Positions 45,086-57,240 are shown, numbered from the stretch's first letter. The stretch: 64,000 nucleotides of DNA from Triticum aestivum (GCF_018294505.1 NC_057811.1:24486287-24550286), one strand, 5' to 3'. A program made the numbers and translations. The notes: generated by a model not told the origin, from the sequence alone.

Positions 45086-45847
45086 TTTTAGTGACAAACG
45101 TGAAGCGCGGATGTATTTAACAAGACTACATAGCATCGACGTTCGGAAACATTTAAGAATTTTAAACATTTTCTTGAAAATAATCAACATTTTTTAAATT
45201 CGGATATTCTTAAAAGCAACAAAGAGTTTTTCCAGTTCCAAACATATTTTGCAAATTTTTTAACAATTTTGGAATTGTGATTTAAAAAAACACAGAATGA
45301 AAATTTCAAACATGAACCTTTTTTAAATCCCTGAATATTTTTTATACATGAACCATTTTTAACGTGAAAGAAATTTTCAAATCACTAACAATTTTTGAAA
45401 CCTGAACTAAATTTTAAAGCGAAAACAATTTTTTAAAGTATGAACATTTTTAAAGATAAACATGTTTTTTAAAAACGGGAACAAAATTGGAAACCTGAAC
45501 AATATTTTAGAATGTGAACACTTTCTAAAAAACTTTAAAATGGGAAAATTTGTTCAGGTTTCAAAGTCGTTTGTGTTTTGAACTATTTTTTATTTTTTGC
45601 CAAAAAGTGTTTGCACTTTAAAGAATGTTCGGAGCGTTAAAAATGGTTCAGATTTTTTTTAAAAATGTATGTTTTTCAAAAACTGTTCGTAACTCCAAAA
45701 AATTGTTTTTTTGGTTGTTAGAATATTCGGATTTCAAAATTGTTGGCAATTTTCAAGGAAATGTTTCGAAATATTACATAAAATGTTTTCAAACCTCCAT
45801 GCTGCGTGTGTTTAAATATTATCGTGCTTCACTTATGCCACCAAAAG

Positions 45848-45923
45848 CCAGCGGTTAAAGTGGCTAGCAGGAGGATTTGACGAGCGTCAGGTCGCAAGGT
45901 CGATTGGCAGGGCTCTTCTTTTT
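45848..45923 (+). other. tRNA-like module in the right MULE TIR
   Basis: Mirror counterpart: AAAGTGGCTAGCAGGAGG, CAGGTCGCAAGGTCGATTGG and then T5 (45919-45923). More diverged in the B box (GGTCGATTGG). It points outward to the right. Confidence 0.3.
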
Positions 45924-46190
45924 CAACGTTTTTACTTAGCGCGGTTCGAAAATGTTGCAAAAAAAAAAAACTTCGCCCCTGCCTTATGGGCCGGCCCAGT
46001 CTGGCCGCAGCCAACCATCCCGGGTTCAGCATGCCACGTCGATGATCCCTATTTGGAAACGCACTCAAGGTTTAAAATAGACCGGGATTAGATAGTTCAG
46101 TGTGCTAATTTCAGAGATTTAAAGTTCAGGGTTTAATTTAGCTTTCGTCTACGAGTTCAGGGTTTGTTTTGGACTTTTTCCTTAAAAAAA

Positions 46191-47610
46191 TAACGGCCAC
46201 GTACGTCTCCAGGACACAATCAAAAAACACTAATGGGCACGTACACCTGTTTTGTTTTTTTGGATGAGTACGACTGTTTCTAACAGAGAAAGAGATCGAC
46301 GACTGGAGTTCAAAAACAAAAGCGAGAGAGATCGAAAGGAAATTGGCGCCCGGAGCAGAAAATTAGGAGACACACACGGACTCAACTTTTCCAGAAAAAC
46401 ATGCATGCAAATCGGACGTCCGTCAGTTGTTCAACAAGAATACGAACACGTGTTAAAGAAAACGAAAAAAAACATGCCAACCTTGGTCACGTACCAAGGA
46501 AAAAAAAGAGTACAGAAAAGTCTTTCCAAAAAAAATGTGCATGCAACATCGGACATCCTTCAGGAGTCCAACTCCTAACAGATATGAAACAAAAGAAAAA
46601 AGAAAAAAGAACACTACAAATCCTGGTCACATGATAAATATTTTAAAAAGGTCACGTACAGATTAGAGAACAAGTTATAGTTAGGTCTTTCCAAGAAATC
46701 ATACATGCATGTCTTTAAAAAAAACATGCATGTATACAACGTAATACAACCTGCTTTAGGAGTCCAACAGGAGTATGTTCAATTCATCTAAAAAAGGAGA
46801 ATGCGTACAATTCTCAGAAGATAAATTGGTCATCAACGATTCCGGGACTGTTCAAAATAATAATACTAGATACATATTGTATTATTATTATTATTTTTGC
46901 ATCGAAGATACATATTGTATTTGATGGACTGGGATGGACAAACAATGCAATCGGTTATAATAATAATATCTGTTTTGTTAATCTAACTATTGGACTTAAA
47001 TATAGATTGTACCCATAAAGCAGAGCATGAAATGAAAATTCAAATAAGTAAGTAGTCTGATTCCCGACAGATTAAAATGTAACAAGATTTGGGGTGGAAT
47101 AACATGGACAAAGCAAATCCTATAACATGATCAGCTGAGAGCATTATTTTAATCACACAATAATTACTTAGCCCTAGCTTGCTAAGGCTACATAGAAAAG
47201 TAGAGTAAGAGGATATTGTCACGAACATCCAGAAGTGCTCAGTGCTGTTAGTCATCCAGAAAGGTTTTAGCTAGAGCTACGTCATGTTTCCTAAAAAGGC
47301 ACATTCCAACAACCATATTTCTCTATAATTCAAATGATGTATCCATGTTAACGTTTGGCTGTGGGGGCAAATAGCGACTAACGAAGAGAAGTAGAAGAGA
47401 GAAAAATAATGATGATTAGTATGGAATTGTCTGCACTGTAGGATAGTGATCATTATCACACACTGACCCGTCAAGAAAAAAACTTTATCACACGCCGATG
47501 TGTTTGCAAACAATAATACAATTAGACTCATAATACATACCTAAGTCTTATTATGTTTCTCTGAAACACATGGGTTGACCATTATCTTCTTTCCAAAATT
47601 TAAGTACTAT
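46191..47610. other. Unclassified AT-rich sequence with degenerate repeats
   Basis: No ORF of interest on either strand. Between about 46380 and 46770 three diverged copies share CTTTCCA, an acatgcatg core, and (two of them) AGGAGTCCAAC. A short tattattatt run is at about 46882-46892. It may continue the 37435 sequence, and ends at the Copia LTR at 47611. Confidence 0.5.
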
Positions 47611-48440
47611 TGTTGGAATTTTGCTAGTAGGCCTTTGGCCCAAAGCCCAACTAAAATTCTGAAATTCTCTTGGCCCATTCATACACACATGTGAGTGGAG
47701 TGAGTGAGGCTAAAATTTAGTCCCACCTCATAAGTTGAGAGGGAGTTGCACCTCTCTTCTACCACTTGTATGAGCATGAGAAGAGGAGACCTACACGCGC
47801 GCTCCTCCTCGTCGCGCCGCGCCGCGGGTTGCGGGAATGAGCCGAGCCGAGGACAGAGCTATGCACGTTGTCTATATTTTTGCTGCTCGGGAAAAATTAA
47901 TGAGTTTACTCCCACGACCTACCCGGCCCGCACTATATAGTCAGGCAGACGTCTACCCTAGCCGCCGCCGCATCGTATGGTTTCTCACCACCGTTCCAGA
48001 TCATTGCGCCGCCAAGCAAGCCTTCTCCATCCCTCCTTTCGGCGTGCACCGGGAGAAGGGACAGCAGGCCTCCGGAACCCCGCCTCTCGTGATCCTATAC
48101 GGGAGAGGGGCGATCAGGTTTTTGGGGAGCGCACTCGCGCGACTACTGGCAGTGACGACTTCGCGAACGACGACTTCTTCCCCGACCTCGGCAACCTCAT
48201 CCTCGACGACATGGGCGACAACGTCAACGCCGGCGGTGCTGCTCCCGCTGCACCGTATGTGATTCTATCCTTCCTGTTCGAGATCGTGGTAGAATTCATG
48301 TTTCTAGTATGTGCCCTAGATGTGATCTGTTCATCTGCTATGCTAGTTCGCATGATTAGTTTAATCTCTGCACTGTAGTCATGATTTATCTTCTGCTTAT
48401 TCGGATTAAATCTCGTAGTAATTTGCTCATATTTCCAACA
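47611..48440 (+). repeat. 5' LTR of the Copia element (830 bp)
   Basis: TG...CA bounded. Contains AGTCCCACCTCA (47719-47730), almost the same USE-like word as in the CACTA hairpin cassettes, but with no TATA 24 nt later. A separate TATA (TATATAG, 47934-47940) probably serves this LTR. Confidence 0.88.
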
Positions 48441-48449
48441 ATCCAAAAA

Positions 48450-51400
48450 CCTGATTATAGGCAATTTACTCCGAGTGGTTTTGCTGCGCATCTGAAGCCA
48501 CCTGCCTTTAAGGGGGTGCAATATAAGAGGTGGCGCGCGAGAGCAGTCTACTGGTTTCAGACCATGGGCTGCTATGACGCCACTAAGGGCAAGCCTGAGG
48601 GTGATCTTAATCCAGCACAGCTGGAAGCTTTTGAGAAGATCGATACTCTCTTTAAAGTGGCTCTTCTGAGTGTTCTGGATGATTCCATTGTGGATTCGTA
48701 TATGTCGTTTGAAAACGGCAAGGACATGTGGGTTGCGCTCGAGGCCAAGTTTGGTGCCTCGGACGCCGGCAGCGAGTTGTACGTCATGGAGTAATTCTAT
48801 GACTACAAGATGATTGATGAGCGCTCTGTTGTACAGCAGGCTCATGAGATACAGTCGCTCGCAAAAGAACTTGAGTATTTCAAGTGTGTGTTGCCGGACA
48901 AATTTGATGCCGAAGGCATCATTGCCAAGCTTCCACCTTCGTGGAACAATTTTGCTACTTGTCTGAAACACAAGAGACAGGAGTTTTCCGTTGCGGATCT
49001 CATTGGTACTCTTGATGTTGAAGAGAAGGCGAGAGCAAAGGACACACGTGCTCGAGTTGCTGAGGGAGCTTCTAGTGCCCACATGGTACAGAAGAAGAAC
49101 TTCCAGCCCAACAAGTTCAAAAACAACAAGAACAAAACTCGGGGCAAAGGCAAGTTTGATTCAAAGAACAAGCCATCGCATTCTACCAACTTCAAGAAGA
49201 ATTCTCATAAGAAGGGGAAGGGACTTTGCCATGTCTGCGGTGATCCTAATCAGTGGGCTCCGAAGTGTCCTAACCGCTTTGAGGAGCGCGAACATGAGAA
49301 GAGCGGCAAGTCCGTTAATGTTGTCATCGGTGATACTGATATGAAGGAATCTGGGTACGGTATGCTACCTACCATCCTTTCAGTATTTCAATCTTATGAT
49401 TGGTTAATTGATACCGGTGCCAATGTACATGTTTGTGCTGATGCCTCCATGTTTTCTTCTTACCAGGCAACAGGGACTTCACCCGTGCTGATGGGGAACG
49501 AGTCACATGCTGTCGTTCGAGGTGTTGGTACGGTCGATCTGAAGTTTACTTCGGGGAAGACTGTGCGTCTGAAGAACATTCATCATGTGCCGTCTATCAA
49601 TAAAAATCTCGTTAGCGATTCCCGTTTATGTCGAGATGGTTTTAAGTTGGTTTTCGAATCCAATAAAGTTGTAATTTCAAAGTATGGACAATTTGTTGGA
49701 AAAGGCTATGAGAGAGGAGGCTTGTTCCGCCAGTCTTTGTCAGATATTTGCACTAAAGTTATTAATAATGTTTGCCACAATAATGAGTCTGATATTTGGC
49801 ATTCACGACTTTGTCACATTAATTTTGGTTGCATGACGCGGCTAGCCAATATGAATTTAATTCCGAAAATCCCTACTGTCAAAGGCTCTAAGTGCCAAGT
49901 ATGTGTGCAAGCTAAGCAACCTTGCAAGTCCCATAAGACTGCAGAGGCAAGAGACTTGGCGCCACTAGAGCTTATATATTCTGATCTTTGTGAGATGAAT
50001 GGCGTGTTGACAAAAGGTGGAAAGAGATACTTCATGACATTGATTGATGACTCCACTAGATATTGTTATGTGTATCTTCTGAAATCAAAAGATGAGGCTT
50101 TAACTTTCTTCAAAAACTATAAAGCTGAGGCAAAGAACCAACTTGATCGAAAAATTAAACGGCTTAGGTCCGATCATGGTGGAGAGTATTTTTCCAATGA
50201 ATTTGATCTGTTTTGTGCGGAACATGGTATAATCCATGAGAGGATGCCTCCCTACTCACCTCAGTCAAATGGGGTAGCCGAAAGAAAGAACCGAACTCTA
50301 ACTGATATGGTTCACACCATGTTAGACACATCGGGTCTTTCCAAGGAATGGTGGGGGGAGGCGTTAATGACTGCGTGTCATGTCCTAAACCGAGTTCCCA
50401 CAAAGCATAAGACCATGACTCCATTTGAGGAATGGGAAAGGAAAAGATTGAAACTCTCTTACCTACGTACTTGGGGTTGTTTGGCGAAAGTCAATATACC
50501 AATTCCCAAGAAACGCAAGCTTGGACCAAAAACTGTGGATTGTGTTCTTCTGGGCTATGCCTTTCATAGCATTGGCTATAGATTTTTGATAATCAGAGGT
50601 ATCCGACATGCATGTTGGTACGATTATGGAGTCGAATGATGCAACTTTCTTTAAGGACATATTTCCTATGAAGGATATGTCGAGTTCATCAAATCAGGAG
50701 ATACCTACTCCATCTAGTGAGGAATTCGCTTTAATTCCTGAACCCCCATTGCGATGGAACACGTTGAGAATCCTGTTGAGGGTGACAATGGAACTCCTGT
50801 GAGGAGTAAGAGACAGAGGACTGCAAGGTCTTTTGGTGATGATTTCATTGTGTACCTTGTGGATGACACACCCAGGACTATTTCAGAAGCCTATGCATCT
50901 CCTGATGCTGACTACTAGAAGGAAGCTGTCCATAGCAAGATGGATTCCAACTTAGCTAACGGAACCTGGGAGATCACTGACCGTCCTTATGGGTGCAAAC
51001 CTGTAGGATGTAAGTGGTTGTTCAAGAAGAAGCTTAGACCTGATGGCACGATTGAAAAGTACAAGGCACGGCTTCTGGCCAAGGGTTATACCCAGAAACA
51101 AGGTGAAGACTTCTTTGATACTTACTCACCCGTGGCTAGACTGACCACAATTCGGGTGCTACTATCACTGGCTGCCTCACATGGTCTTCTCGTTCATCAA
51201 ATGGACGTTAAGACGGCTTTCCTCAATGGAGAGTTGAAGGAGGAAATTTACATGGATCAGCCAGATGGTTTTGTAGTACCTGGTCAGGAAGGAAAGGTGT
51301 GCAAGTTATTAAAGTCTTTATATGGCCTTAAACAAGCTCCTAAGGAGTGGCATGAGAAGTTCGAAAGAACATTAACTGCTGTCGGCTTTGTAGTAAACGA

Positions 51401-51914
51401 TGGTGACAAGTGTGTGTACTATCGCTATGGTGGGGGCGAAGGAGTTATTCTTTGTCTGTATGTCGATGACATACTGATCTTTGGAACCAATCTTGATTTA
51501 ATCAAGGAGGTTAAGGATTTCTTATGTCGCTGTTTTGAGATGGAGGATCTAGGAGTAGCTGATGTTATCTTAAACGTCAAGCTATTGAGAGATGAGAATG
51601 GTGGGATCACACTGCTTCAATCTCACTATGTGGAAAAGATCTTGAGTCGTTTTGGGTATAGCGACTGCACGCCTTCTCCAACTCCATATGATGCTAGTGT
51701 GTTGCTTCGAAAGAATCGATGGATTGCTAGAGATCAACTGAGGTATTCTCAGATTATTGGCTCGCTCATGTATCTGGCGAGTGCCACGAGGCCTGACATC
51801 TCTTTTACTGTGAGCAAGCTGAGTCGGTTTGTGTCAAAACCGGGAGATGATCATTGGCATGCGCTTGAGAGAGTTATGCGCTATTTGAAAGGAACTGCGA
51901 GCTATGGGATTCAC
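48450..51914 (+). pseudogene. Copia gag-pol, interrupted
   Basis: Gag (FTPSGFAAHLKPPAFKGVQY) from about 48450, TAA at 48792-48794, then 48810-50639 open. Nucleocapsid CHVCGDPNQWAPKC has Gln where the zinc-binding His belongs. Protease WLIDTGANVHVC; integrase zinc region IWHSRLCHINFG...CQVCVQAK, catalytic LIYSDLCEMNG, RSDHGGEYFS, NGVAERKNRTL. A degenerate stretch (50600-50940) has frameshifts and a TAG near 50917. RT from 50940 (VGCKWLFKKKLRPDGTIEKY, HQMDVKTAFLNGELKEEIYM, LCLYVDDILIFG). Cut at 51914 by the Angela LTR. Confidence 0.9.
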
Positions 51915-52639
51915 TGTTGGAAATATGCCCTAGAGGCAATAATAAAATTGTTATTATTATATTTCCTTATTCATGATAATTGTCTATTGTTCATGCTATA
52001 ATTGTGATATCCGGAAATCGTAATACATGTGTGAACACATAGACCATAACATGTCCCTAGTGAGCCTCTAGTTGACTAGCTCGTTGATCAATAGATGGTT
52101 ACGTTTTCCTGACCATGGACATTAGATGTCATTGATAACGGGATCACATCATTAGGAGAATGATGTGATGGACAAGACCCAATCCTAAGCATAGCACTAG
52201 ATCGTGTAGTTCGTTTGCTAAAGCTTTTCTAATGTCAAGTATCATTTCCTTAAACCATGATATCGTGCAACTCCCGGATACCGTAGGAATGCTTTGGGTG
52301 TACCAAACGTCACAACGTAACTGGATGGCTATAAAGGTGCACTACAGGTATCTCCGAAAGTGTCTGTTGGATTGGCACGGATCGAGACTGGGATTTGTCA
52401 CTCCGTATGACGGAGAGGTATCTCTGGGCCCACTCGGTAATGCATCATCATAATGAGCTCGATGTGACTAAGTAGTTAGTCACGGGATCATGCATTACGG
52501 AACGAGTAAAGTGACTTGCCGGAAACGAGATTGAACGAGGTACTGGGATACCGACAATCGAATCTCGGGCAAGTAACGTACCGATTGACAAAGAGAATTG
52601 TATACGGGATTGCTTGAATCACTACAAGAAATGTGTTAA

Positions 52640-52810
52640 TCCATGACGGATTCAAACTGTCACGTCTGTGTGCAAATCCGTCATGGTAGTTCGTTCTTGA
52701 CAGATTTAAAATCCGTCATGTATATCGCGTCATAATTTGATCACCATGCACTCCATGACGGATCTCCAGAACCGTCATGGATTCATGACGGTTCTTGACT
52801 GTCATAATTT
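52640..52810. repeat. CACTA subterminal repeats, left
   Basis: About seven copies of CATGACGGAT or its complement ATCCGTCATG. The counterpart cluster at the right end is at about 57790-57960. Confidence 0.7.
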
Positions 52811-53183
52811 ACTATCAGATAACGGTGTTAATCATGCATTCCATGTCATCATCTGACATGGCGGCCAACATGGATCTGACATGGCGGCCCATGTAGTAGT
52901 CGGCCTAATCAGTGTTTTCGCCCACTAAATTTCAACTCTACCCAAAACTGTCGGCCCATCATAATTTTGATCCATTAAACTTCGGATCCGTTCAAAGCCC
53001 ATTAATTTTAGTTGAGACATTAGCCGATCCACTTGTTTCTTTTGGTCCATAGAAACTTGTCAATACGATTTTTTCTGGCTACGTATACTCACTATCTTAT
53101 ATAGATAAAAAGAAAAATTGCATAAATATATCAGATAACTAAATTTTATTTTTACCAAAAGGAAGAAATACACAACAAAAAAC

Positions 53184-53975
53184 TTGGAATTACAGATTTT
53201 TTTTCCAAATCTGGCCTACTACTTTTGCCCGGAGCTATTCTGCAGCCACCACATCAAGCGCCGCCGACCCTTCGCGGGATGTCAATCGGAGTTCATCGCC
53301 ATTGTTTTTCTGGCACGGATCTGGCAAACTTCTTTAAAACAATGTAAAATAAAAAGACACCACTGGAGACGCCTTAGCGAGGCGTTCGCTGCTGCTGCTC
53401 GTGTTGGAAGGTGCCGATGTGGGGGCGTCTCCTCCAGGCGAGGAAGTGGCCGGCCAGCGGTGGCGTTGGATCCCGCAAGCGGTATGACGTCGTCGAGGTG
53501 GCCGACGACCCAAGCGAGGCGGGGAGGTCGGAACGGGGCGCTGGCATCCGGATCCAACCGGATCCCGACGAATCTGAAGGAGAACAACGGCTGGGAGGTG
53601 AGCTCGGGTGATGCCATGGGCGCTTGGCCTCCATTGCAGCAAGGAGGAGAGAGATTAGAGAGGAAAACATAGGAGAGCGAAAGATGCGGTGCAAGGCGCG
53701 GCTCACCGGCGTGCTGCGGTAGGAGGCGCGGGCGGCGGCCCTTCGCGCAGACGGCAGCGTCCGGCGGCTGCGAGCACTGGAGTTGCTCGGGCGCGGCTGC
53801 TGCTGGCATGGTGCTCGTGTTTGTGTGGCTGTGTGAGAGGATAAGAATCAGGGGAAAGCACAGGTAGTGAGTAGAAGAAGCAGGGACCGTTGGATCAGCT
53901 AAGGATGGACGGTGGAGAGGCGTGATCCGTGGGAGGTCTGGTTCAGCCAATCAGAAGGCAGCAGGCTAGAAAAAA
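53184..53975. other. GC-rich gene-like segment inside CACTA
   Basis: GC content and CpG density rise sharply compared with the flanks. Open frames exist on both strands (for example minus 53950-53282), but none has a recognisable protein or clear codon signal. It could be a captured fragment of a host gene with its first exon and promoter (agagaggaaaacataggag and AG/GT-like borders), or an element leader. Confidence 0.35.
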
Positions 53976-54277
53976 TCATCTACTACTATAAGAACGTCCT
54001 ATGTGTGTTTAGATTAAAACTGTAGCTTAATATAAATGCAAATGAGGTCTTGGGTTCAAAACCCACGTACGTACCACTATTTTTGTTGTTTTCTTTTTCC
54101 TTATTTTCTTAGTTTTATTTTACTAAACTTAATTCGTTCTTGGACATGGATAAATGAAATGGAATCTTTTTTTGTACTTTATTTGGAGACAAACATCTGA
54201 ACATATTTTCCAACTGAATTTTCAAGCATTTTGGAGTTTGTTTGCATTTTGAAATTTAAAAACAGAAAACTCCATGT

Positions 54278-55256
54278 TCAAGACGTATCGGATTTGGCTC
54301 GCAAAGGCAATGGCCATGAACAGTGGGAAAAATAATCCAATATGACAAGGTAATAATTATAACCGGAAAAGCTAACAACTGACAATGTCCATAAATCATA
54401 GTGGACTAACTGAAAAGGAGCGGTGGTGAAGGATGTAGAGGTAGGTACAGGGAGGCGTGTATGTTTGCCGGGTTGGCATGCAGTGCAAATCATGGAGTCA
54501 CAGACATCTCTGTTACATGAGTCTAAGAAATCAAGGGGAGAATGAGCTTAAGTAGATGAGCTGGGGTGGGCAAGTCTGCGATGCCACAAGTTGGATGACT
54601 GGACGGTGAGGACCATCGGAGAGGAGCGCACCATGAATGCTTGAAAACGATAGAGATCACCTCCACTATTGCACCTCAAGAGAAGGGCCCTGCTGACCAG
54701 ATCCGTCACGGAAAAACTAGCAGGGTCAATTTCCACAGAAACAAGGTTTTCACGAGTAAATTGTCGGATTGAAATAAGGTTCTTAACAATATTAGGCGAG
54801 AGAAACATTTTGGAAAGATGAAAAGGGCGAGGGGAAGGAGAGCGCTACCGATGCCAACAACAGGAAGGCAGGCCCCATTACCGACTATTATGGAAGAAGA
54901 ATCAGACGCTCATGGAGAATGAGACAACGTGAGGCTACCAGAGTCTTAGGTGACATAAGATGCAGCTCATGTGTCAATTATCCACTCCGGCGTCGGGGGA
55001 ACGCGACGCCGTAGCTGGGCCCGGCGTGCAGCATGGCGTTAGTGTCCCACGTGTACGAAGGGCCGGCGTACGGAGCTGGCGGCACGCCAGAGTAAATAAC
55101 TAGGTACGCCTGCGTCTGCGCACCAAGCTGGGACCTAAGGATGCCTATAGAGTTCGGGCGCACCCAGGAGCGCGAGCGGGTCGGAACGACGCACCCTAGG
55201 GGGTGAAGTACCCCAACCAAGGGTGGTCGCCACGACAGTCGGACGCCTCGCCGCAC
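54278..55256 (-). pseudogene. Copia gag-pol fragment captured in CACTA
   Basis: Minus strand, from the end of gag (GVPPAPYAGPSYTWDTNAML, 55130-55010) through the protease-integrase linker (NIVKNLISIRQFTRENLVSV, SSNLWHRRLAHPSSST) to the integrase start (CQPGKHTRLPVPTSTS, FQLVHYDLWTLSVVSFSGYN). Several frame breaks. No LTRs on either side, so a truncated insertion or a fragment picked up by the element. Confidence 0.8.
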
Positions 55257-55259
55257 TCG

Positions 55260-57240
55260 CCATCGTTTCGGCCCCGATCGCCGCGGACACGGCCGCGGTG
55301 CGCATTGAGTTCGGGGCTGAGTCTTGCCATTCTCACACTCTTCTATTATGAATTTTTGGTGATTATTTCTAACATTTGCAGTTCAAAATCGAGTTGTATT
55401 CAGTAAACGCCTAGAAGTATAACAAACGAACCTAAAAAAACATCAAATGAAATCATGTATTAATATTTGGTTCTAAATTAATTTCTAGCTATAAAATTTA
55501 ATTTCCTAATCTTACCGACAAAGTTTCATGGACGTCATTTGTATCCTTTTTATTTAAATTAATTTATGCACTTTATTTATTAAATAAGATTTCCCATTCA
55601 ATTAATTGGTAGGCCAAGCTCACAGTTTTTGTTTTGCTGCAAAAGAACTCACGATTTTCTTTGTGTTTCTACTATTGGTTTTATGTGTTTTACAATATTC
55701 ATCATCATTTTGGTTTTTGATTTTATGTCCATTTTTTATTTCATATTTTGAATTTCGTTTTTATTTTTATTCAATTTTATTTTATTTTAGAAAAATACAT
55801 CTGAACTTTATCCAATAGCCGTTGTACATTTTTTCTGTGCACACGTAACATTGTTTTATACACGTTGACCATTTTTTAATACATGATGATTTTTTCAAAA
55901 ATACATGTTTGAATTTGTTTTTCGAAAAATGTTAACCATTTTTTTAAATACAAGTTGCCAAGTTCGAAGGTGCTAACCTCTTAAAATTCATGTCTCGGGT
56001 TTGAGTTCCATTCATGTGCTGTTCTTTTTTTTAATTAAAATATGTGACTACCTCTATAGAATTGTCACGTGTACTATAATACATATATTTTGTTTTATAG
56101 GAGTTTCGATAATTTTTAGATGATTTAATATTTTCTATGGTTTAAGTGAATTTGTGTGTGCTTACAGGAGGTAGTGCCATTTTCTTGTATATGTAAGTCA
56201 AATAAGGTTTAAACATTTCAAAAAAAATATTTAAGGAGTTATGCTGTCTTTTCACAAAAGAAAAAACATGTTGTTGCCTACGCGTGAAAAGTATTATAAA
56301 AAATTTAAAAAAACTTGGCTCGTTAGAACGTAGAGGTTAGTGCTACGTGGTTCCAATCCCCGTTCAATCACCTTTTTTATACTAAAAAACTTGGCTTGTT
56401 TTATCTGTAAGTAGACCTTAAAAAGGCATTTAACAGAAACATAGATATACCCTAGGTCCCTAGCGGTAGCGACCTAGGTATATAAGCGTGAGGTCCCCTA
56501 GTTAAATGCCTTCTACAGTATTTTTCTCGTCGCAGCTTCGCTGAAGCAGAGCGAAGGGAGCGAGCGACACGGGCCGGCCCACTTGCAGCAAGGAAGCGGT
56601 TTTTTTCTTGTTTTGTTTTACAGGTTTTATTTATTAATTTTGTTTTTCGTTTTATTTTTTCCTTTTTTCTGTTTATTTATTGCTGTTATTTTCATTTCTA
56701 TTTTTTGTCTTTTTATTTTCATTTTTCATTCTTCAAAATTTCCATAAATTCTTCAGAATTTTCAAAAAATGTTTGAATTTTCAGAAAATGCATGAAATTC
56801 CAAAATTTGTTCACGTTTTCAAAAGAAAAAACACACTTCAAAAAAGTTCGGAATTCCTATTTTGTTCACTGTATCGAAGAAATATGTTCACCATACACTA
56901 AAAAAATGTTCATTGTGTATAAAAAATCTTCATCTACAATTTTGGTTTAACGTGCATTTGAAAAAAAAGTTAATCGTATATTTTAAAATTGTTCAGTGTA
57001 TTTGAATAATGTTGACGGTATACTTAGAGAATGTTCAGTGTATATTCTAAATTCACTTTTTGTTCAAAAACCTTGTTCAGATTTTCAGAATTTGTTCAAA
57101 ATTTTAGAAAATTTTCATGTTTTAAAAATGAATATTCGATATTTTAAACGATTTCCAAACATTGATCGCATTTTAAAGAAATTTTATTCACAATTTTTTC
57201 CAAGAAATTTTGAAACACCCCGGATCTGCCGCTTTTCTCA
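55260..57240. other. AT-rich interior of CACTA with tRNA-like motifs
   Basis: Low-complexity sequence rich in ttcaaaaatgtt words. B-box-like motifs on plus, each soon followed by a T-run: GGGTTTGAGTTCC (55997-56009, T8 at 56025) and GGTTCCAATCC (56349-56359, T6 at 56373). A third (GGGTTCAAAACCC, 54052-54064) lies just outside this stretch. No coding genes. Confidence 0.5.
56422..56512. repeat. 91-bp inverted repeat (hairpin)
   Basis: Outer arms AAAGGCATTTAAC (56422-56434) and GTTAAATGCCTT (56501-56512). Inner arms TATACCCTAGGTC (56446-56458) and GACCTAGGTATA (56471-56482). 12-nt loop. It could be a small MITE or a foldback RNA source; T5 follows at 56521. Confidence 0.6.

Larger units (their letters stand above)
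44784..46181. mobile_element. MULE (Mutator-like), non-autonomous, long TIRs
   Basis: Perfect 9-bp TSD TTAAAAAAA (44775-44783 and 46182-46190). TIRs GGAAAGAGTCCAAAAC / GGAAAAAGTCCAAAAC run inward with high similarity for over 200 bp, including GTAGACGAAAG, AATCCCGGTCTA and GGGCCGGCCCA. The 1398-bp element has an AT-rich centre with many aaatgttc/ttcaaa words and no transposase. Confidence 0.85.
47611..51914 (+). mobile_element. Copia retrotransposon (5' LTR, gag-pol), split by Angela
   Basis: LTR 47611-48440 with perfect TGTTGGAA/TTCCAACA ends, then gag-pol on the plus strand until 51914, in RNase H-proximal sequence (ALERVMRYLKGTASYGIH). There the second Angela/BARE LTR begins (flank ttcac). 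The rest lies beyond the window. No primer-binding site is recognisable after the LTR. Confidence 0.9.

Noticed and set aside
47719..47800. A fourth hairpin RNA cassette in the Copia LTR
   Set aside because: The USE-like word is present but there is no TATA at 24 nt, no long foldback and no T-run nearby.
48114..49082. 322-codon minus-strand open frame
   Set aside because: Antisense to Copia LTR and gag; the plus-strand gag is clearly the real coding sequence.
53282..53950. 222-codon minus-strand frame as a host gene
   Set aside because: No recognisable domain; equally good frames exist on the plus strand. Kept only as a possible captured segment.
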